A stretch of DNA of 64,000 nucleotides, taken from assembly GCF_046348265.1 (NCBI RefSeq), contig NZ_JAXMEO010000015.1; one strand, written 5' to 3'. Position numbers and translations under genes: made by a program. Source of the stretch: Pelomonas sp937871895 (GTDB lineage: Bacteria; Pseudomonadota; Gammaproteobacteria; Burkholderiales; Burkholderiaceae_C). The stretch's first letter is position 1. Each line of letters starts with the position of its first letter. Of this stretch, positions 40,885-52,368 are shown in pieces. A model generated the notes under the pieces. It was not told the origin of the DNA. It was given only the letters and a program-made list of their open reading frames with translations, and did not search any database.

Positions 40885-43148
40885 GTCGATCGCCCGCAGC
40901 ACCGCCTCCGGCGTGGCTGGTGCGGTCAGCGGCGGGTCGCAGCCGATGGGGCCGCACGCCGCACAGGCGTCCTTGATGGCGAGCAGGCCGGCAAAGGCCA
41001 GCAGCAGCGGCGGTTCGCCCACCGCCTTGCTGCGGTGGATGGTGTCGGCGCTGTTGGCCGCGCCGAAGAGCTCGACCTTGAGGACCGGCGGGCAGTCATT
41101 GGCGGTGGGGATCTTGTAGGTGCTGGGCGCGTGGGTGCGCAGCCGGCCTTGCGTGTCCCAGACCAGCTCTTCGCTCGTCAGCCACCCCAGGCCCTGGACG
41201 AAGCCGCCCTCGATCTGCCCGATGTCGATGGCCGGATTCAGACTGGCGCCCACGTCGTGCAGCAGGTCGGCCTGCAGGATGCGGGTCTCGCCGGTCAGGG
41301 TGTCCACGACCGCCTCCACCACGGCGCCGCCCCAGGCGTAGTAGTAGAAGGGGTGGCCCTGCAGCTTGTCCTTGTCCCAGCTGAGGCCCGGCGTTGTGTA
41401 GAAGCCGTCGCTCCAGAGCTGGATGCGGCGCAGATAGGCAAGGCGCACGAGTTCGCTGAAGGGCATGTTGCGGCCATTGCCATGCACCACGCCGTTCACG
41501 AAGCTGACGCGGGCGCTGCCAAGCTTTTCGGACGCGAGGCTGGTGAGCCGCGCCTTGATGACCTGGGCGGCTGCCTGCGCGGCCTTGCCGTTGAGGTCGG
41601 CCCCGGTGGACGCTGCCGTGGCCGAGGTGTTGGCCACTTTGGCCGTGTCGGTGGCCGAGCAGCGCACGCTGGACAGCGGCACGCCCAGCTCGTGCGCCAC
41701 CACCTGGGCCACCTTGGTGTTGATGCCCTGGCCCATCTCGGTGCCGCCGTGGTTCACGAGCACGCTGCCGTCGGCATACACATGCACCAAGGCGCCCGCC
41801 TGGTTGAGGAAGGCCACGTTGAAGCTGATGCCGAACTTGACCGGCGTGAAGGCAATGCCGCGCTTGAGCACCGGGCTCCTGGCATTGAAGGCCGCGATCT
41901 CGGCGCGCCGCTCGGCGTAGTGGCTGCTGTAGCTGAGGCGCTTGGCGAGGGACTGCGCGTGCAGCTCCTGCACGCGCTGGCCGTAGGGCGTGATGTCCTG
42001 GCCCTGCGCGTAGAAGTTCCGCTCGCGCACCAGCAGCGGGTCCAGCCGCAGGCGGCGCGCCACGCTGTCCAGGATCATCTCGATGGCCAGCGCCCCTTGC
42101 GGCCCGCCAAAGCCGCGGAAGGCGGTGTTGCTCTGCGTGTGGGTGCGGGCGCTGTAGCCGTGCAGGCTCAAGTTGGGCAGCCAGTAGGCGTTGTCGAAGT
42201 GACAGAGCGCGCGGGCCATCACCGGGGCCGAGAGGTCGGCGCTGTGCCCGGCGTTGGAGATCAGGTCAACCTCGGCAGCCAGGATGCGGCCGTCGGCGTC
42301 AAAGCCCACGTCCCAGCGGTAGTGGAAAGGGTGGCGGCGGCCGGTGATGAGGAAGTCGTCGTCCCGGTCCACCCGCAGCTTGACCGGGTGCCCCAGCCGC
42401 AGCGCCGCGATGCTGGCCACGCAGGCAAACGCGGCCGACTGCGACTCCTTGCCGCCAAAGCCGCCGCCCATGCGCCGGCACTGCACGCTGATGCGGTGGC
42501 TGCCCCAGCCCAGCGCATGGGCCACCAGCTGCTGCATCTCGCTGGGGTGTTGGGTGGAGCAATGCAGCAGCAGCGCGGTGCCGCCCTCCTGCGGCATGGC
42601 AAAGCTGATCTGGCCTTCCAGGTAGAACTGCTCCTGCCCGCCGAGTTGCCATTCGCCCTGCAGGCGCAGGGGGGCGCGGGCCAGGGCACCGGTGGCGTCA
42701 CCGCGCGCCAGGTGCATGGGCGGCACCACGTACTCGCCCGCTGCGTGCGCCTCCAGCGCGTTCAAGCGCGCCGGCAGGGCCTCGGCCTGGATCACCTGCG
42801 GCGCCAGCGCGGCGGCGCGCCGGGCTGCGTCGCGCGTGGTGGCAATCACAGCAAACACGGGCTGGCCCAGGTAGCGCAATTCGCCATGCGCCAGGATGGG
42901 GTCGTCGTGCGCCAGGGGGCCAATGTTGTTCTCGGCCGGCACGTCGTCGGCGGTCAGCACGGCCACCACGCCGGGCTGGGCACGCAGGCGCTCAAGGTCG
43001 ATGCTGATCAGCCGCCCGTGCGCCAGCGGCGAGAGGCCCAGCGCGGCATGCAGCGTGCCAGCGGGCTCGGGGATGTCGTCGGTGTAGGGCGCGCGGCCGG
43101 TGACGTGCAGGGGCGCCGACTCGTGCGGCACGCTGGTGCAGACCATCA

Positions 43149-43152
<4 letters not shown>
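40870..43152 (-). CDS. xdhB: Xanthine dehydrogenase, molybdopterin-binding subunit
   Basis: 760 residues from the first of three consecutive ATG codons at 43152, which overlaps the xdhA stop; longer frames lie over xdhA. Typical segments: T-G-R-A-P-Y-T-D-D near the start, G-G-G-F-G-G-K-E, R-G-F-G-G-P-Q-G and, late, G-E-P-P-L-L-L-A (with the catalytic Glu). It oxidises hypoxanthine and xanthine to urate with XdhA. The accessory gene xdhC, which prepares the cofactor, is not adjacent. Confidence 0.95.
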
Positions 43153-44594
<1,442 letters not shown>

Positions 44595-44633
44595 GGGTGG
44601 TCTTGATTCTGAACCCCGCAGGAGAATCCGCGA

Positions 44634-45965
44634 ATGAGTTTGGAAAAGCAAAAGCCGGGCCCTGCCGCACACCGTCTGGCCGTGCGCGGCGACCTGCTGG
44701 ACTTCGTCGCCGCCCCAGCCTGGGGCGCCACCGACACCCCGGCGGTGCGCTTTGACCGCGACCACTGGCTGCTGATCGAGCATGGCCGCATCGTGGGGCG
44801 CCAGTCCAGCGAGCCCGATGCGTCGTGGGTGCGGGAAGACCACGCCGGCCGCCTGATCCTGCCTGGCTTCATCGACACCCACGTCCACTGCCCGCAGATC
44901 GAGGTGCTGGGCTCCTATGGCACCGAGCTGCTCGACTGGCTGGCGCGCTACACCTTCCCGGCCGAGCGCGCCTTTGCCGACCCGGCCCGCAGCCGCGCGG
45001 GGGCCGAGCTCTTCCTGGATGCCTTGCTGGCCCATGGCACGACCTCGGCGGTGGTCTTCCCCACCGTCCACAAGGTCTCGGCCGAGGCGCTGTTTGAGGG
45101 CGCGCAGGCGCGCGGCATGCGCCTCATCACCGGCAAGGTGCTGATGGACCGCCATGCGCCCGATGGCCTGCGGGATGACGTGGTGCAGGCGGAGCTGGAT
45201 TGCCGCGACCTCATTGCCCGCTTCCACGGCCGGGACCGCCTGGCCTACGCCGTCACCGTCCGCTTCGCGCCCACCAGCACGCCCGAGCAGCTCGCCATGG
45301 CCGGCCAGCTCTGCCGCGACGACGCCAGCCTCTACATGCAGACCCACGTGGCCGAGAACCGCGCCGAGGTCGAGTGGGTCGCCAGCCTCTTCCCCGAGGC
45401 GCGCAGTTACCTCGACGTCTACGAGCGCGCCGGCCTGCTGCACGAGCGCGCCGTGCTGGCTCATGGCATCTGGCTCGATGACGCCGACAAGCGCTTGCTG
45501 CAAGAGCGCGGCGCGCAGATCGCCCACTCGCCGTCCAGCAACCTCTTCCTCGGCAGCGGCCTCTTCGATTGGCGTGGCGCGCCCTTCAACGTCAGCCTGG
45601 CCAGCGACGTCGGCGGCGGCACCAGCCTCAACCTGCTGCGCAACGCGCAGGACGCCTACAAGATCCAGGCCCTGCGCGGCGAGCGCCTCACCGCCTGGGC
45701 GGCATTGCACGCGGCCACGCGTGGCGCGGCTGAGGCGCTGCAACTGGGGCAGGAGATCGGCGGCCTCGCCGTTGGTCAGACGGCTGACCTCTGTGTGTGG
45801 GACTGGGCCGTGGGCGAGGTGGCCCAGGCGCGCGATGCGGCCGCGCGTGAGCTGCACGAGCGGGTGTTTGCGTGGATGACCTTGGCCGACGAACGCAACT
45901 TGGCTGCGGTTTACGTCGCTGGCAAAGTCGTCGGCAAGGGGGCAGGGCGTCTGCGTTTGGACTGA
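44634..45965 (+). CDS. guaD: Guanine deaminase
   Basis: 443 residues of the amidohydrolase fold. Metal ligands and family motifs: F-I-D-T-H-V-H-C-P-Q, T-H-V-A-E-N, L-A-H-G-I-W-L and S-D-V-G-G-G-T-S. It converts guanine to xanthine, the substrate of the divergent XdhAB, so the locus forms a purine degradation unit. An AGGAG site precedes the ATG. Confidence 0.94.
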   Translation: MSLEKQKPGPAAHRLAVRGDLLDFVAAPAWGATDTPAVRFDRDHWLLIEHGRIVGRQSSEPDASWVREDHAGRLILPGFIDTHVHCPQIEVLGSYGTELLDWLARYTFPAERAFADPARSRAGAELFLDALLAHGTTSAVVFPTVHKVSAEALFEGAQARGMRLITGKVLMDRHAPDGLRDDVVQAELDCRDLIARFHGRDRLAYAVTVRFAPTSTPEQLAMAGQLCRDDASLYMQTHVAENRAEVEWVASLFPEARSYLDVYERAGLLHERAVLAHGIWLDDADKRLLQERGAQIAHSPSSNLFLGSGLFDWRGAPFNVSLASDVGGGTSLNLLRNAQDAYKIQALRGERLTAWAALHAATRGAAEALQLGQEIGGLAVGQTADLCVWDWAVGEVAQARDAAARELHERVFAWMTLADERNLAAVYVAGKVVGKGAGRLRLD

Positions 45966-46046
45966 TCCACCGGCGGACGCACGGGCTGGTGGTTCGATCC
46001 TTGCTTGCGCTCTCGATGTCCTCTTTGACCGCAGGAGCACTCGACC

Positions 46047-47510
46047 ATGGCCAAGGTTCCCCCCGGCGTCGGGCCGCGATTTCCGCAGGTGGTGGTGCTG
46101 TTTGGCGCCACCGGCGATCTGGCCAAGCGCAAGCTGTTGCCAGGGCTGTACCACCTCTGCGCGGCGGGTTTCCTGCCCGAGTACCGGATCATCGGCGTGT
46201 CGCTGGACGACATCGACACCGCCGCATTCAGCGCCAGGACACGCGAAGCCCTGGCGCAGCACTTCAACCGGCCCATTGCCGACGAGGACTGGGCCGCGTT
46301 TGCCGAGCGCTTGGCCTATGTGCCGCTGTCAGCCGGCGCCGCCGCCTTGGCAGCCGCCGCCGCGAGGGCCGAGGCCAGCATCGGCCAGGACAGCCAGCGC
46401 CTGCACTACCTGAGCGTGCCGCCCAGCGCGGCGCTCTCTGCGGTGCGGACCTTGGGCGAGGCGGGCCTGGTGGCGAATGCGCGCATCGTGATGGAAAAGC
46501 CTTTCGGCACGGACCTCGCCAGCGCCGTCAAGCTCAACCGTGCGGTGCACGAGGTCTTCGACGAAGAGCAGATCTTCCGCATCGACCACTTCCTGGGCAA
46601 AGAGCCGGCGCAGAACATCCTGGCCTTCCGCTTTGCCAACGGCCTGTTCGAGCCGATCTGGAACCGCAACTTCATCGACCACGTGCAGATCGACGTGCCC
46701 GAGACCCTGGGCCTGGGCCAGCGCAGTGCCTTCTACGAGCAGACGGGCGCCTACCGCGACATGGTGGTCACGCACCTCTTTCAGATCCTGGGCTTCATGG
46801 CCATGGAGCCGCCGACCTCGCTAGAGCCCCAGCCCATCAGCGAGGAGAAGAACAAGGTCTTCCGCAGCATGCTGCCCATCGAGCCGGCCGACGTGGTGCG
46901 CGGCCAGTACAACGGCTACCGCGACGAGCCCGGCGTGGACCCGCAGAGCGAGACCGAGACCTTCATCGCGCTCAAGTGCTTCATCGACAACTGGCGCTGG
47001 GCCGGCGTGCCCTTCTTCCTGCGCACCGGCAAGCGCATGGCCGAGGGCCAGCGCATCATCTCCATCGCCTTCCGCGAGCCGCCCAAGAGCATGTTCCCGC
47101 CGGGCAGCGGCGTGGGCGCGCAGGGGCCTGACCACCTGACCTTTGACCTGGCCGACGCCAGCAAGATGAGCCTCAGCTTTTACGGCAAGCGCCCGGGGCC
47201 CGGCATGCGGCTCGACAAGCTGAGCCTGCAGTTCGCGATGCGCGACACCGGCCTGGCGGGCGAGGTGCTGGAGGCCTACGAGCGCCTGATCCTCGACGCC
47301 ATGCGCGGCGACCACACCCTGTTCTGCACGGCCGAGGGCATCGAGCAGCTGTGGCAGGTCTCGACCAAGCTGCTGGAGTCACCGCCGCCGGTGCGCCTCT
47401 ATGAACGCGGCAGCTGGGGCCCCAAGTCGGTCCACCAGCTGATCGCGCCGCATGCCTGGCGCCTGCCCTTTGAGCGGGCCTGGCGCAACCCGAATCAGTC
47501 AGGCGCCTGA
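46047..47510 (+). CDS. zwf: Glucose-6-phosphate 1-dehydrogenase
   Basis: 487 residues. NADP-binding start G-A-T-G-D-L-A-K-R-K and the active-site motif R-I-D-H-F-L-G-K-E are intact, with length as in E. coli Zwf. First step of the oxidative pentose-phosphate and Entner-Doudoroff routes; here it can supply NADPH for the PhaB reductase further along. CAGGAG lies upstream. No pgl or edd gene adjoins. Confidence 0.96.
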   Translation: MAKVPPGVGPRFPQVVVLFGATGDLAKRKLLPGLYHLCAAGFLPEYRIIGVSLDDIDTAAFSARTREALAQHFNRPIADEDWAAFAERLAYVPLSAGAAALAAAAARAEASIGQDSQRLHYLSVPPSAALSAVRTLGEAGLVANARIVMEKPFGTDLASAVKLNRAVHEVFDEEQIFRIDHFLGKEPAQNILAFRFANGLFEPIWNRNFIDHVQIDVPETLGLGQRSAFYEQTGAYRDMVVTHLFQILGFMAMEPPTSLEPQPISEEKNKVFRSMLPIEPADVVRGQYNGYRDEPGVDPQSETETFIALKCFIDNWRWAGVPFFLRTGKRMAEGQRIISIAFREPPKSMFPPGSGVGAQGPDHLTFDLADASKMSLSFYGKRPGPGMRLDKLSLQFAMRDTGLAGEVLEAYERLILDAMRGDHTLFCTAEGIEQLWQVSTKLLESPPPVRLYERGSWGPKSVHQLIAPHAWRLPFERAWRNPNQSGA

Positions 47511-47547
47511 TCTGGCCCGTGGCCACTGGAGGGCACAACGACTCGGT

Positions 47548-49557
47548 TCACGGCTGCCGCCAGCTCAGCCACACCGACCACCCGCGTGGCGCCGCCGGCT
47601 CGAAGAAGCGGCGGTTGGCCTCGTTGACGATCACGCTGGCGGCGGTGGCGCGGCCGAGCAGGTTGTCGGCGCGCAGGCGCCAGTGCCAATCGGGCCAGTT
47701 GGGCCACTCCGGCGCGAGGCTGCCGCCCAGGTGCAGGCCCCACAGCGCGCCACCGGCGGCGGAGGCGGTGCCGGCGTCGTCGGCGGGCAGGCGGGCGCGA
47801 GCTTGGACGCTCAGGCCGGCATCCAGACCCCGGCCCTGCCAGCGCAGCTCGGCGCTGCCGTAAGTGGCGGGCACGCCAGGCAGGGGCAGGCCGGTGTGCA
47901 GCACGCGGGTCGCCAGCTGCGTCGCGGCAAGGTCGAGCTGCCAGCCGCGTGCGAGCGGCAACTGCGCGGCGGCTTCGAGGCCGTGGCGGCGCGTCTCGGC
48001 GGCGTTGGTGAAGACGGTGCGGCCGCCGCTGCTGGAGAGCACGCTGATCTCGTCGCGCGTGCTGGCGTGGAAGGCGGTCAGGGCCAGCCGGCGTTCGCCA
48101 TCGCTCAAAGACTCGCGCAGCTCCCAGCCGACTTCGATTTGCTTGCTGCGCTGCTGGCGCAGGTCGGTGTTGAAGCCGGACCCGGTGGCGCGGTAGGCCA
48201 GCTCAGTCAGCGTGGGCGATTCCGCCGCGCGACCCAGGGCGACGCGCCACACCTGGCCAGTGGCAGGCCGCCAGGCCACGCCGGCCACGGGCTGCACGCC
48301 GCTGAAGCCGCGCGAGCCGCTGTCGTCGCCATTGCTGAGGTAGCGGTCGGTGCTCTCAAAGCGCTGCTGGCTGGCGCGCAGGCCGGCGGTGACTTCCAAG
48401 GCCTCAATCGGCGTCCAGCGCCATTGGGCATAAGGCTCGCTGCTGCGGGCGCGGTTGGCTTCGTCGCGCTTGAGCGCCCCGGTGACGCCGGCATTGCTCA
48501 GGTAGCCGCGCCGGGCATCACGCTGGGTTTCAAGTGCCCAGCCGAGCGTGAGCTCGTGGGCGTCGGCCAGGGCCCAGTTCAGGCGCGCGTCCACGCCGCC
48601 AAAGCGCCGGTTCAGGGCAATGACGCCGCCAGGGTGGCTGGGCGCGTTCTGCACGCTGAGCGGGATGGACTGCCACTGGTCCACCGCGCGGTGGCCCGCC
48701 CAGCTGGCGATCTGCACGCGCAGGTCGGCGCCGACCTCGCGCAGCCAGCGCAGGCCGAGCTGCTGCTGCTCAGCCGTCTTGCGGGTGTTGAAGCTTGAAG
48801 CCTGCGGCGCGGTCTGGCGCGAGTTGGCGGCGAACTGTTCGGCCGTCAGGCCCAAGGGGTCGTCGGCGGGCTGGCTTTGCAGTTGGGCGACGAGCAGCAG
48901 TTGCTGCTCGGGCGTGCGCAGCTGCCAGCGGGCCTGGGCCAGGCGGCGCTCGCTGCCGCTGTGCGGGCGGAAGCCATCGCGGTGCGTCAGCTGCGCCGTG
49001 AGGCTGAGCGCCTGGCCCTCGGCGGGCAGGCGGTCCAGGCTGAGGCTCATCTGCCGCAGGCCGAAGGCGCCGAGGCTGAGCGCGGCTTGCGTTTGCGCTG
49101 CCGTTGGCCAACGGCTTTGCAGTGCGATGACGCCGCCGCTGGCGCTGCCGTAGAGGGCCGAGAAGGGGCCGCGCAGCACTTCGAGCGAGGCGGCATCGCC
49201 GATCAGCCAAGGCCCTAGCTGGCCCTGGCCGTCGGGCGTGCTGGCGGGGATGCCGTCGGCCACCAGGCGCAGGCCACGCACGCCGAAGCTCGCGCGCGCG
49301 CCATAGCCGCGGCTGGAGAGCTGCAGGTCCTGGGCGTCGTTGCCCCGGTTGGCGGCGTAGAGGCCAGGGACGCGGGCGAGCGCGGTGGCCAGGGCCTGCG
49401 CGGGGTCCTGCCCTTCAACGTCGCGGCTGAGGGTCTCGGCGTTCAGGCGCTCCAGCGTCTGCGAGGGCGCGAGTGCGCGGCCGTGCAGGACGACGGTGTC
49501 GAGCGCGGGTGACGTGGTGAGCGCGAGCGCGGCAAGGCCAGTGAGCAGGGCCGTCAA
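47548..49557 (-). CDS. TonB-dependent outer-membrane receptor
   Basis: 669 residues with a TTG start at 49557 that overlaps the preceding stop (TTGA); no better start exists nearby in frame. The signal peptide is short and lacks basic residues. A TonB-box-like D-T-V-V-L-H lies near 19-24, followed by a plug domain (P-G-L-Y-A-A-N-R-G, L-S-S-R-G-Y-G-A-R, V-L-R-G-P-F-S-A-L-Y-G-S-A-S-G-G-V) and a beta-barrel. The plug resembles siderophore/cobalamin receptors; the ligand is unknown. Coupled to a sugar dehydrogenase gene, which is unusual. Confidence 0.88.
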   Translation of the reverse strand: MTALLTGLAALALTTSPALDTVVLHGRALAPSQTLERLNAETLSRDVEGQDPAQALATALARVPGLYAANRGNDAQDLQLSSRGYGARASFGVRGLRLVADGIPASTPDGQGQLGPWLIGDAASLEVLRGPFSALYGSASGGVIALQSRWPTAAQTQAALSLGAFGLRQMSLSLDRLPAEGQALSLTAQLTHRDGFRPHSGSERRLAQARWQLRTPEQQLLLVAQLQSQPADDPLGLTAEQFAANSRQTAPQASSFNTRKTAEQQQLGLRWLREVGADLRVQIASWAGHRAVDQWQSIPLSVQNAPSHPGGVIALNRRFGGVDARLNWALADAHELTLGWALETQRDARRGYLSNAGVTGALKRDEANRARSSEPYAQWRWTPIEALEVTAGLRASQQRFESTDRYLSNGDDSGSRGFSGVQPVAGVAWRPATGQVWRVALGRAAESPTLTELAYRATGSGFNTDLRQQRSKQIEVGWELRESLSDGERRLALTAFHASTRDEISVLSSSGGRTVFTNAAETRRHGLEAAAQLPLARGWQLDLAATQLATRVLHTGLPLPGVPATYGSAELRWQGRGLDAGLSVQARARLPADDAGTASAAGGALWGLHLGGSLAPEWPNWPDWHWRLRADNLLGRATAASVIVNEANRRFFEPAAPRGWSVWLSWRQP

Positions 49558-50645
49558 GGCTTGACGCGCACCACCCGGCCCGCGGTCTCCAGCACGAGGT
49601 AGAGCAGGCCGTCGGGCCCCTCCCGCACATCACGCATGCGCCCGGCATCAGGGAAGAGCTTCTCTTGCTCGATCACACGGTCGTCGGCGCCGAGCTTGAC
49701 GCGCTCCAGGTACCCGAACTTCAGCGAGCCGATGAAGAAGCTGCCTTGCCAGGACGCGCCGTACTGCGCGCTCTTGAGCTTGGCCATGCCGCTGGGCGCA
49801 ATCGACGGCACCCACTTCACCACCGGCTGCTCCATGCCGGCCTTGGCGGTGATGCCATCGCCAATCTTGCCGCCGCCGTAGTTCTCGCCGTAGGTGATGA
49901 CGGGCCAGCCGTAGTTCAGCTTGGGGCGGATCAGGTTCAGCTCGTCGCCACCCTGAGGGCCGTGCTCCTGCTCCCAGAGGCGGCCCTTCTCGTCGATCAC
50001 CAGGCCTTGGGAGTTGCGGTGGCCGTAGCTCCAGATCTCGGGCAGCGCGCCGGGCGTGCCGACGAAGGGGTTGTCGGCGGGGACGCTGCCGTCCTTACCA
50101 ATGCGAACGACCTTGCCGAGGTGGTTGTCCAGCGTCTGAGCCTGGGCCATGGTGGTGAAGCGCTCCCCGAGGCTCAGGAAAAGCATGCCGTCGGCGGCCT
50201 CCGCGATGCGGCAGCCAAAGTGCAGCGGGCTGTCCACCTTGGGCTTCTGGCTGAAGATCACCTTCAGCTCGCTCAGGCGCTTGTTGTCCTCGCTGAGCTT
50301 GGCGCGCGCCAGGGCGGTGCTGTTGGTCTTGGCGTCGCCCGGCTCGCTGAAGCAGAAGTAGAGCGTGCGGTTGCGGGCGAAGTCGCTGTCGAGCACGACA
50401 TCGAGCAGGCCGCCCTGGCCCTGCACCGCCAGAGCCGGTATCCCTTGGATGGGGCTGCTGGGCTTGGTGCCGGGTTTGGCCGTGCGCATCGTGCCGCCGC
50501 GCTCGGTGATGAGCAACTCGCCGCTGGGCAGAAAGGCCACCGCCCAGGGCGTGTTGAGGCCTTCGACGACGGTTTCCAGCTGCGGTGCGGCGTGGGCCGC
50601 CGCACCGGCCAGGGCCAGGACGAGAGGGAACAGGCGCTTGTTCAT
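49554..50645 (-). CDS. Soluble PQQ-dependent-type aldose sugar dehydrogenase (YliI/Asd-like)
   Basis: 363 residues from the ATG at 50645, which gives a standard signal peptide (M-N-K-R-L-F-P, hydrophobic core, A-H-A-A). Six-bladed propeller features of the glucose/sorbosone dehydrogenase family are visible: L-N-T-P-W-A-V-A-F-L-P, Y-G-H-R-N-S-Q-G-L, E-H-G-P-Q-G-G-D-E-L-N and R-D-V-R-E-G-P-D-G. It should oxidise sugars in the periplasm with PQQ. Overlap with the receptor gene suggests the two act on related compounds or cofactor supply. Confidence 0.88.
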   Translation of the reverse strand: MNKRLFPLVLALAGAAAHAAPQLETVVEGLNTPWAVAFLPSGELLITERGGTMRTAKPGTKPSSPIQGIPALAVQGQGGLLDVVLDSDFARNRTLYFCFSEPGDAKTNSTALARAKLSEDNKRLSELKVIFSQKPKVDSPLHFGCRIAEAADGMLFLSLGERFTTMAQAQTLDNHLGKVVRIGKDGSVPADNPFVGTPGALPEIWSYGHRNSQGLVIDEKGRLWEQEHGPQGGDELNLIRPKLNYGWPVITYGENYGGGKIGDGITAKAGMEQPVVKWVPSIAPSGMAKLKSAQYGASWQGSFFIGSLKFGYLERVKLGADDRVIEQEKLFPDAGRMRDVREGPDGLLYLVLETAGRVVRVKP

Positions 50646-50685
50646 GGCGGTCTGGGTCAAGAGGCTATGGCGACGGTCATGGGCT

Positions 50686-51807
50686 TCAGCCGCCCCAGAC
50701 CTCGCGGGCGGTTTCCACCACCAGGGCCAGCTTGCGGCGCTGGTCTTCGACGGCGATGTTGTTGCCGTGCACGGTGCTGCTGAAGCCGCACTGTGGGCTG
50801 AGGCACAGCTGGTCGAGCGAGGTGTACTGGGCGGCCTCGTCGATGCGGCGCTTCAGGTCGTCCTTGGTTTCCAGCTGGCCGAACTTGGTGGTCACCAGGC
50901 CCAGCACCACGATCTTGCCCTTGCTGAGGTAGCGCAGGGGGCGGAAGTCGCCGGAGCGGTCGTCGTCGTATTCGAGGAAGAAGGCGTCGAGCTTCATCTC
51001 GCTGAGCAGGGCCTCGGCCACCGGCTCGTAGTTGCCTTGCGCGGCGAAGGTGCTCTTGAAGTTGCCGCGGCACAGGTGCATGGCCAGGGTCATGCCTTCG
51101 GGCTTGTGGGCCACCACCTTGTTGATGAAGTTGGCGTAGCGGTGGGGCAGTTCGTTGGGGTCGTCGCCACGTTGGCGCGCGGCCTCGCGCATCTTCTCGT
51201 CGCACAGGTAGGCCATGTTGGTGTCGTCCATCTGCACATAGCGGCAGCCGGCGTCGTACAGGCTCTTGAGCTCGTCGCCATAGGCCTTGGCCACGTCGTC
51301 GTAGAAGACCGGGTCCAACTCTGGGTAGGCCTGCTTGCTGATGCCCGCCCGGCCGCCGCGGAAGTGCAGCATGGTGGGGCTGGGGATGGTCACCTTGGGC
51401 GTCATCCCTGGGGCCAGTTGGCTCTTCAGGTAGTTGAAGTCGGCCAGCTGGATGTCCTTCACATGGCGCACGGTGTCGATGACACGAATGGCCGGCGGGG
51501 CCAGCTCTTCGGTGCCATCGGGGCGCTTGATGGTGACGGGGATGTCGGTCTTCACGCCGCCCAACTGGTCGAGAAAGTCGATGTGGAAATAGGTGCGGCG
51601 GAATTCCCCGTCGGTGATGCTCTGCAGGCCCACGTCCTGCTGGAACTTGACGATCTCGGTGATGGCGCGGTCTTCCACGGCGCGCAGTTGCTCGGCGTTG
51701 ATCGTCTTCTTGTTGAAGAAGGCGTCGCGCGCTTCCAGCAGGTAGGACGGGCGCAAGAAACTGCCAACGTGGTCGGCGCGGAAGGGGGGCGTGGTGCGGG
51801 CAGTCAT
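50686..51807 (-). CDS. MetE-like cobalamin-independent methionine synthase family protein (catalytic domain only)
   Basis: 373 residues from the ATG at 51807. It corresponds to the C-terminal half of MetE and resembles the YxjG/YxjH group. Zinc ligands are visible: M-H-L-C-R-G-N (His and Cys), F-F-L-E-Y-D (Glu) and L-S-P-Q-C-G-F (Cys). Also D-D-T-N near residue 200. Methyl transfer to homocysteine is expected; the methyl donor may differ from MetE because the N-terminal folate-binding half is absent. Confidence 0.87.
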   Translation of the reverse strand: MTARTTPPFRADHVGSFLRPSYLLEARDAFFNKKTINAEQLRAVEDRAITEIVKFQQDVGLQSITDGEFRRTYFHIDFLDQLGGVKTDIPVTIKRPDGTEELAPPAIRVIDTVRHVKDIQLADFNYLKSQLAPGMTPKVTIPSPTMLHFRGGRAGISKQAYPELDPVFYDDVAKAYGDELKSLYDAGCRYVQMDDTNMAYLCDEKMREAARQRGDDPNELPHRYANFINKVVAHKPEGMTLAMHLCRGNFKSTFAAQGNYEPVAEALLSEMKLDAFFLEYDDDRSGDFRPLRYLSKGKIVVLGLVTTKFGQLETKDDLKRRIDEAAQYTSLDQLCLSPQCGFSSTVHGNNIAVEDQRRKLALVVETAREVWGG

Positions 51808-51906
51808 GCGGGGTCTCCGGTTGTTGGGGCTGAAGTTAAGGCGGCAGAGCTTGCCTTGCCGGCGGTCCAACAGCATAGCCACCTCTGAGGGCCTGCCCGC
51901 AAATCC

Positions 51907-52242
51907 TCAGGCCTGCCACACCCCGTAGCCCGCTTCGCGCAAGCCGATGGCCAGCTCCACCTCCATCTCCTGCGCGGCCGCGTAGGGCATGGGGTTGTAG
52001 ACCTCGTAGAGCTCGGGCAGCAGCCGCACGCCGTACTTGAGCACGAAGCGGTTGGCCTGCACACCGGCCATGTGGCGGTCAAAGCGCAGGTCGGGGTCGA
52101 GGCCGGTCATGCCCACATACAGGCAGGGCTTGAGCAGCTCCTTGTCGGGGTTGGCTTTCCGGTACGAGGGCTCGTTCCAGACCTGGTCGTCCAGGAGCAC
52201 GACGTAGACGTGGAAGCGGTCGGTGCGGCGGGCGCGCGGCAT
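51907..52242 (-). CDS. GIY-YIG-like small protein
   Basis: 111 residues from the ATG at 52242. The N-terminus has H-V-Y-V-V-L-L followed by L-Y-V-G-M-T-G and R-F-D-R-H-M-A-G, a spacing like the GIY-x-YIG core with the following Arg. A late Glu (M-E-V-E-L-A) could be the metal-binding residue. Family members range from nucleases to inactive relatives. The extra insertion between the two motif halves makes activity uncertain. It precedes the MetE-like gene on the same strand by 99 bases. Confidence 0.65.
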   Translation of the reverse strand: MPRARRTDRFHVYVVLLDDQVWNEPSYRKANPDKELLKPCLYVGMTGLDPDLRFDRHMAGVQANRFVLKYGVRLLPELYEVYNPMPYAAAQEMEVELAIGLREAGYGVWQA

Positions 52243-52368
52243 GGCGCTGCATTGTCGGCACCGGCGGGCCGCGCCGTCGCGCCCAGCGGCGTTAGAGAGC
52301 GTGCCGGCGGCTACCATCCCTCGCCCACGCGCTGGGCCAACCACAACGGCAAGAAGGAATTCAGGGAC

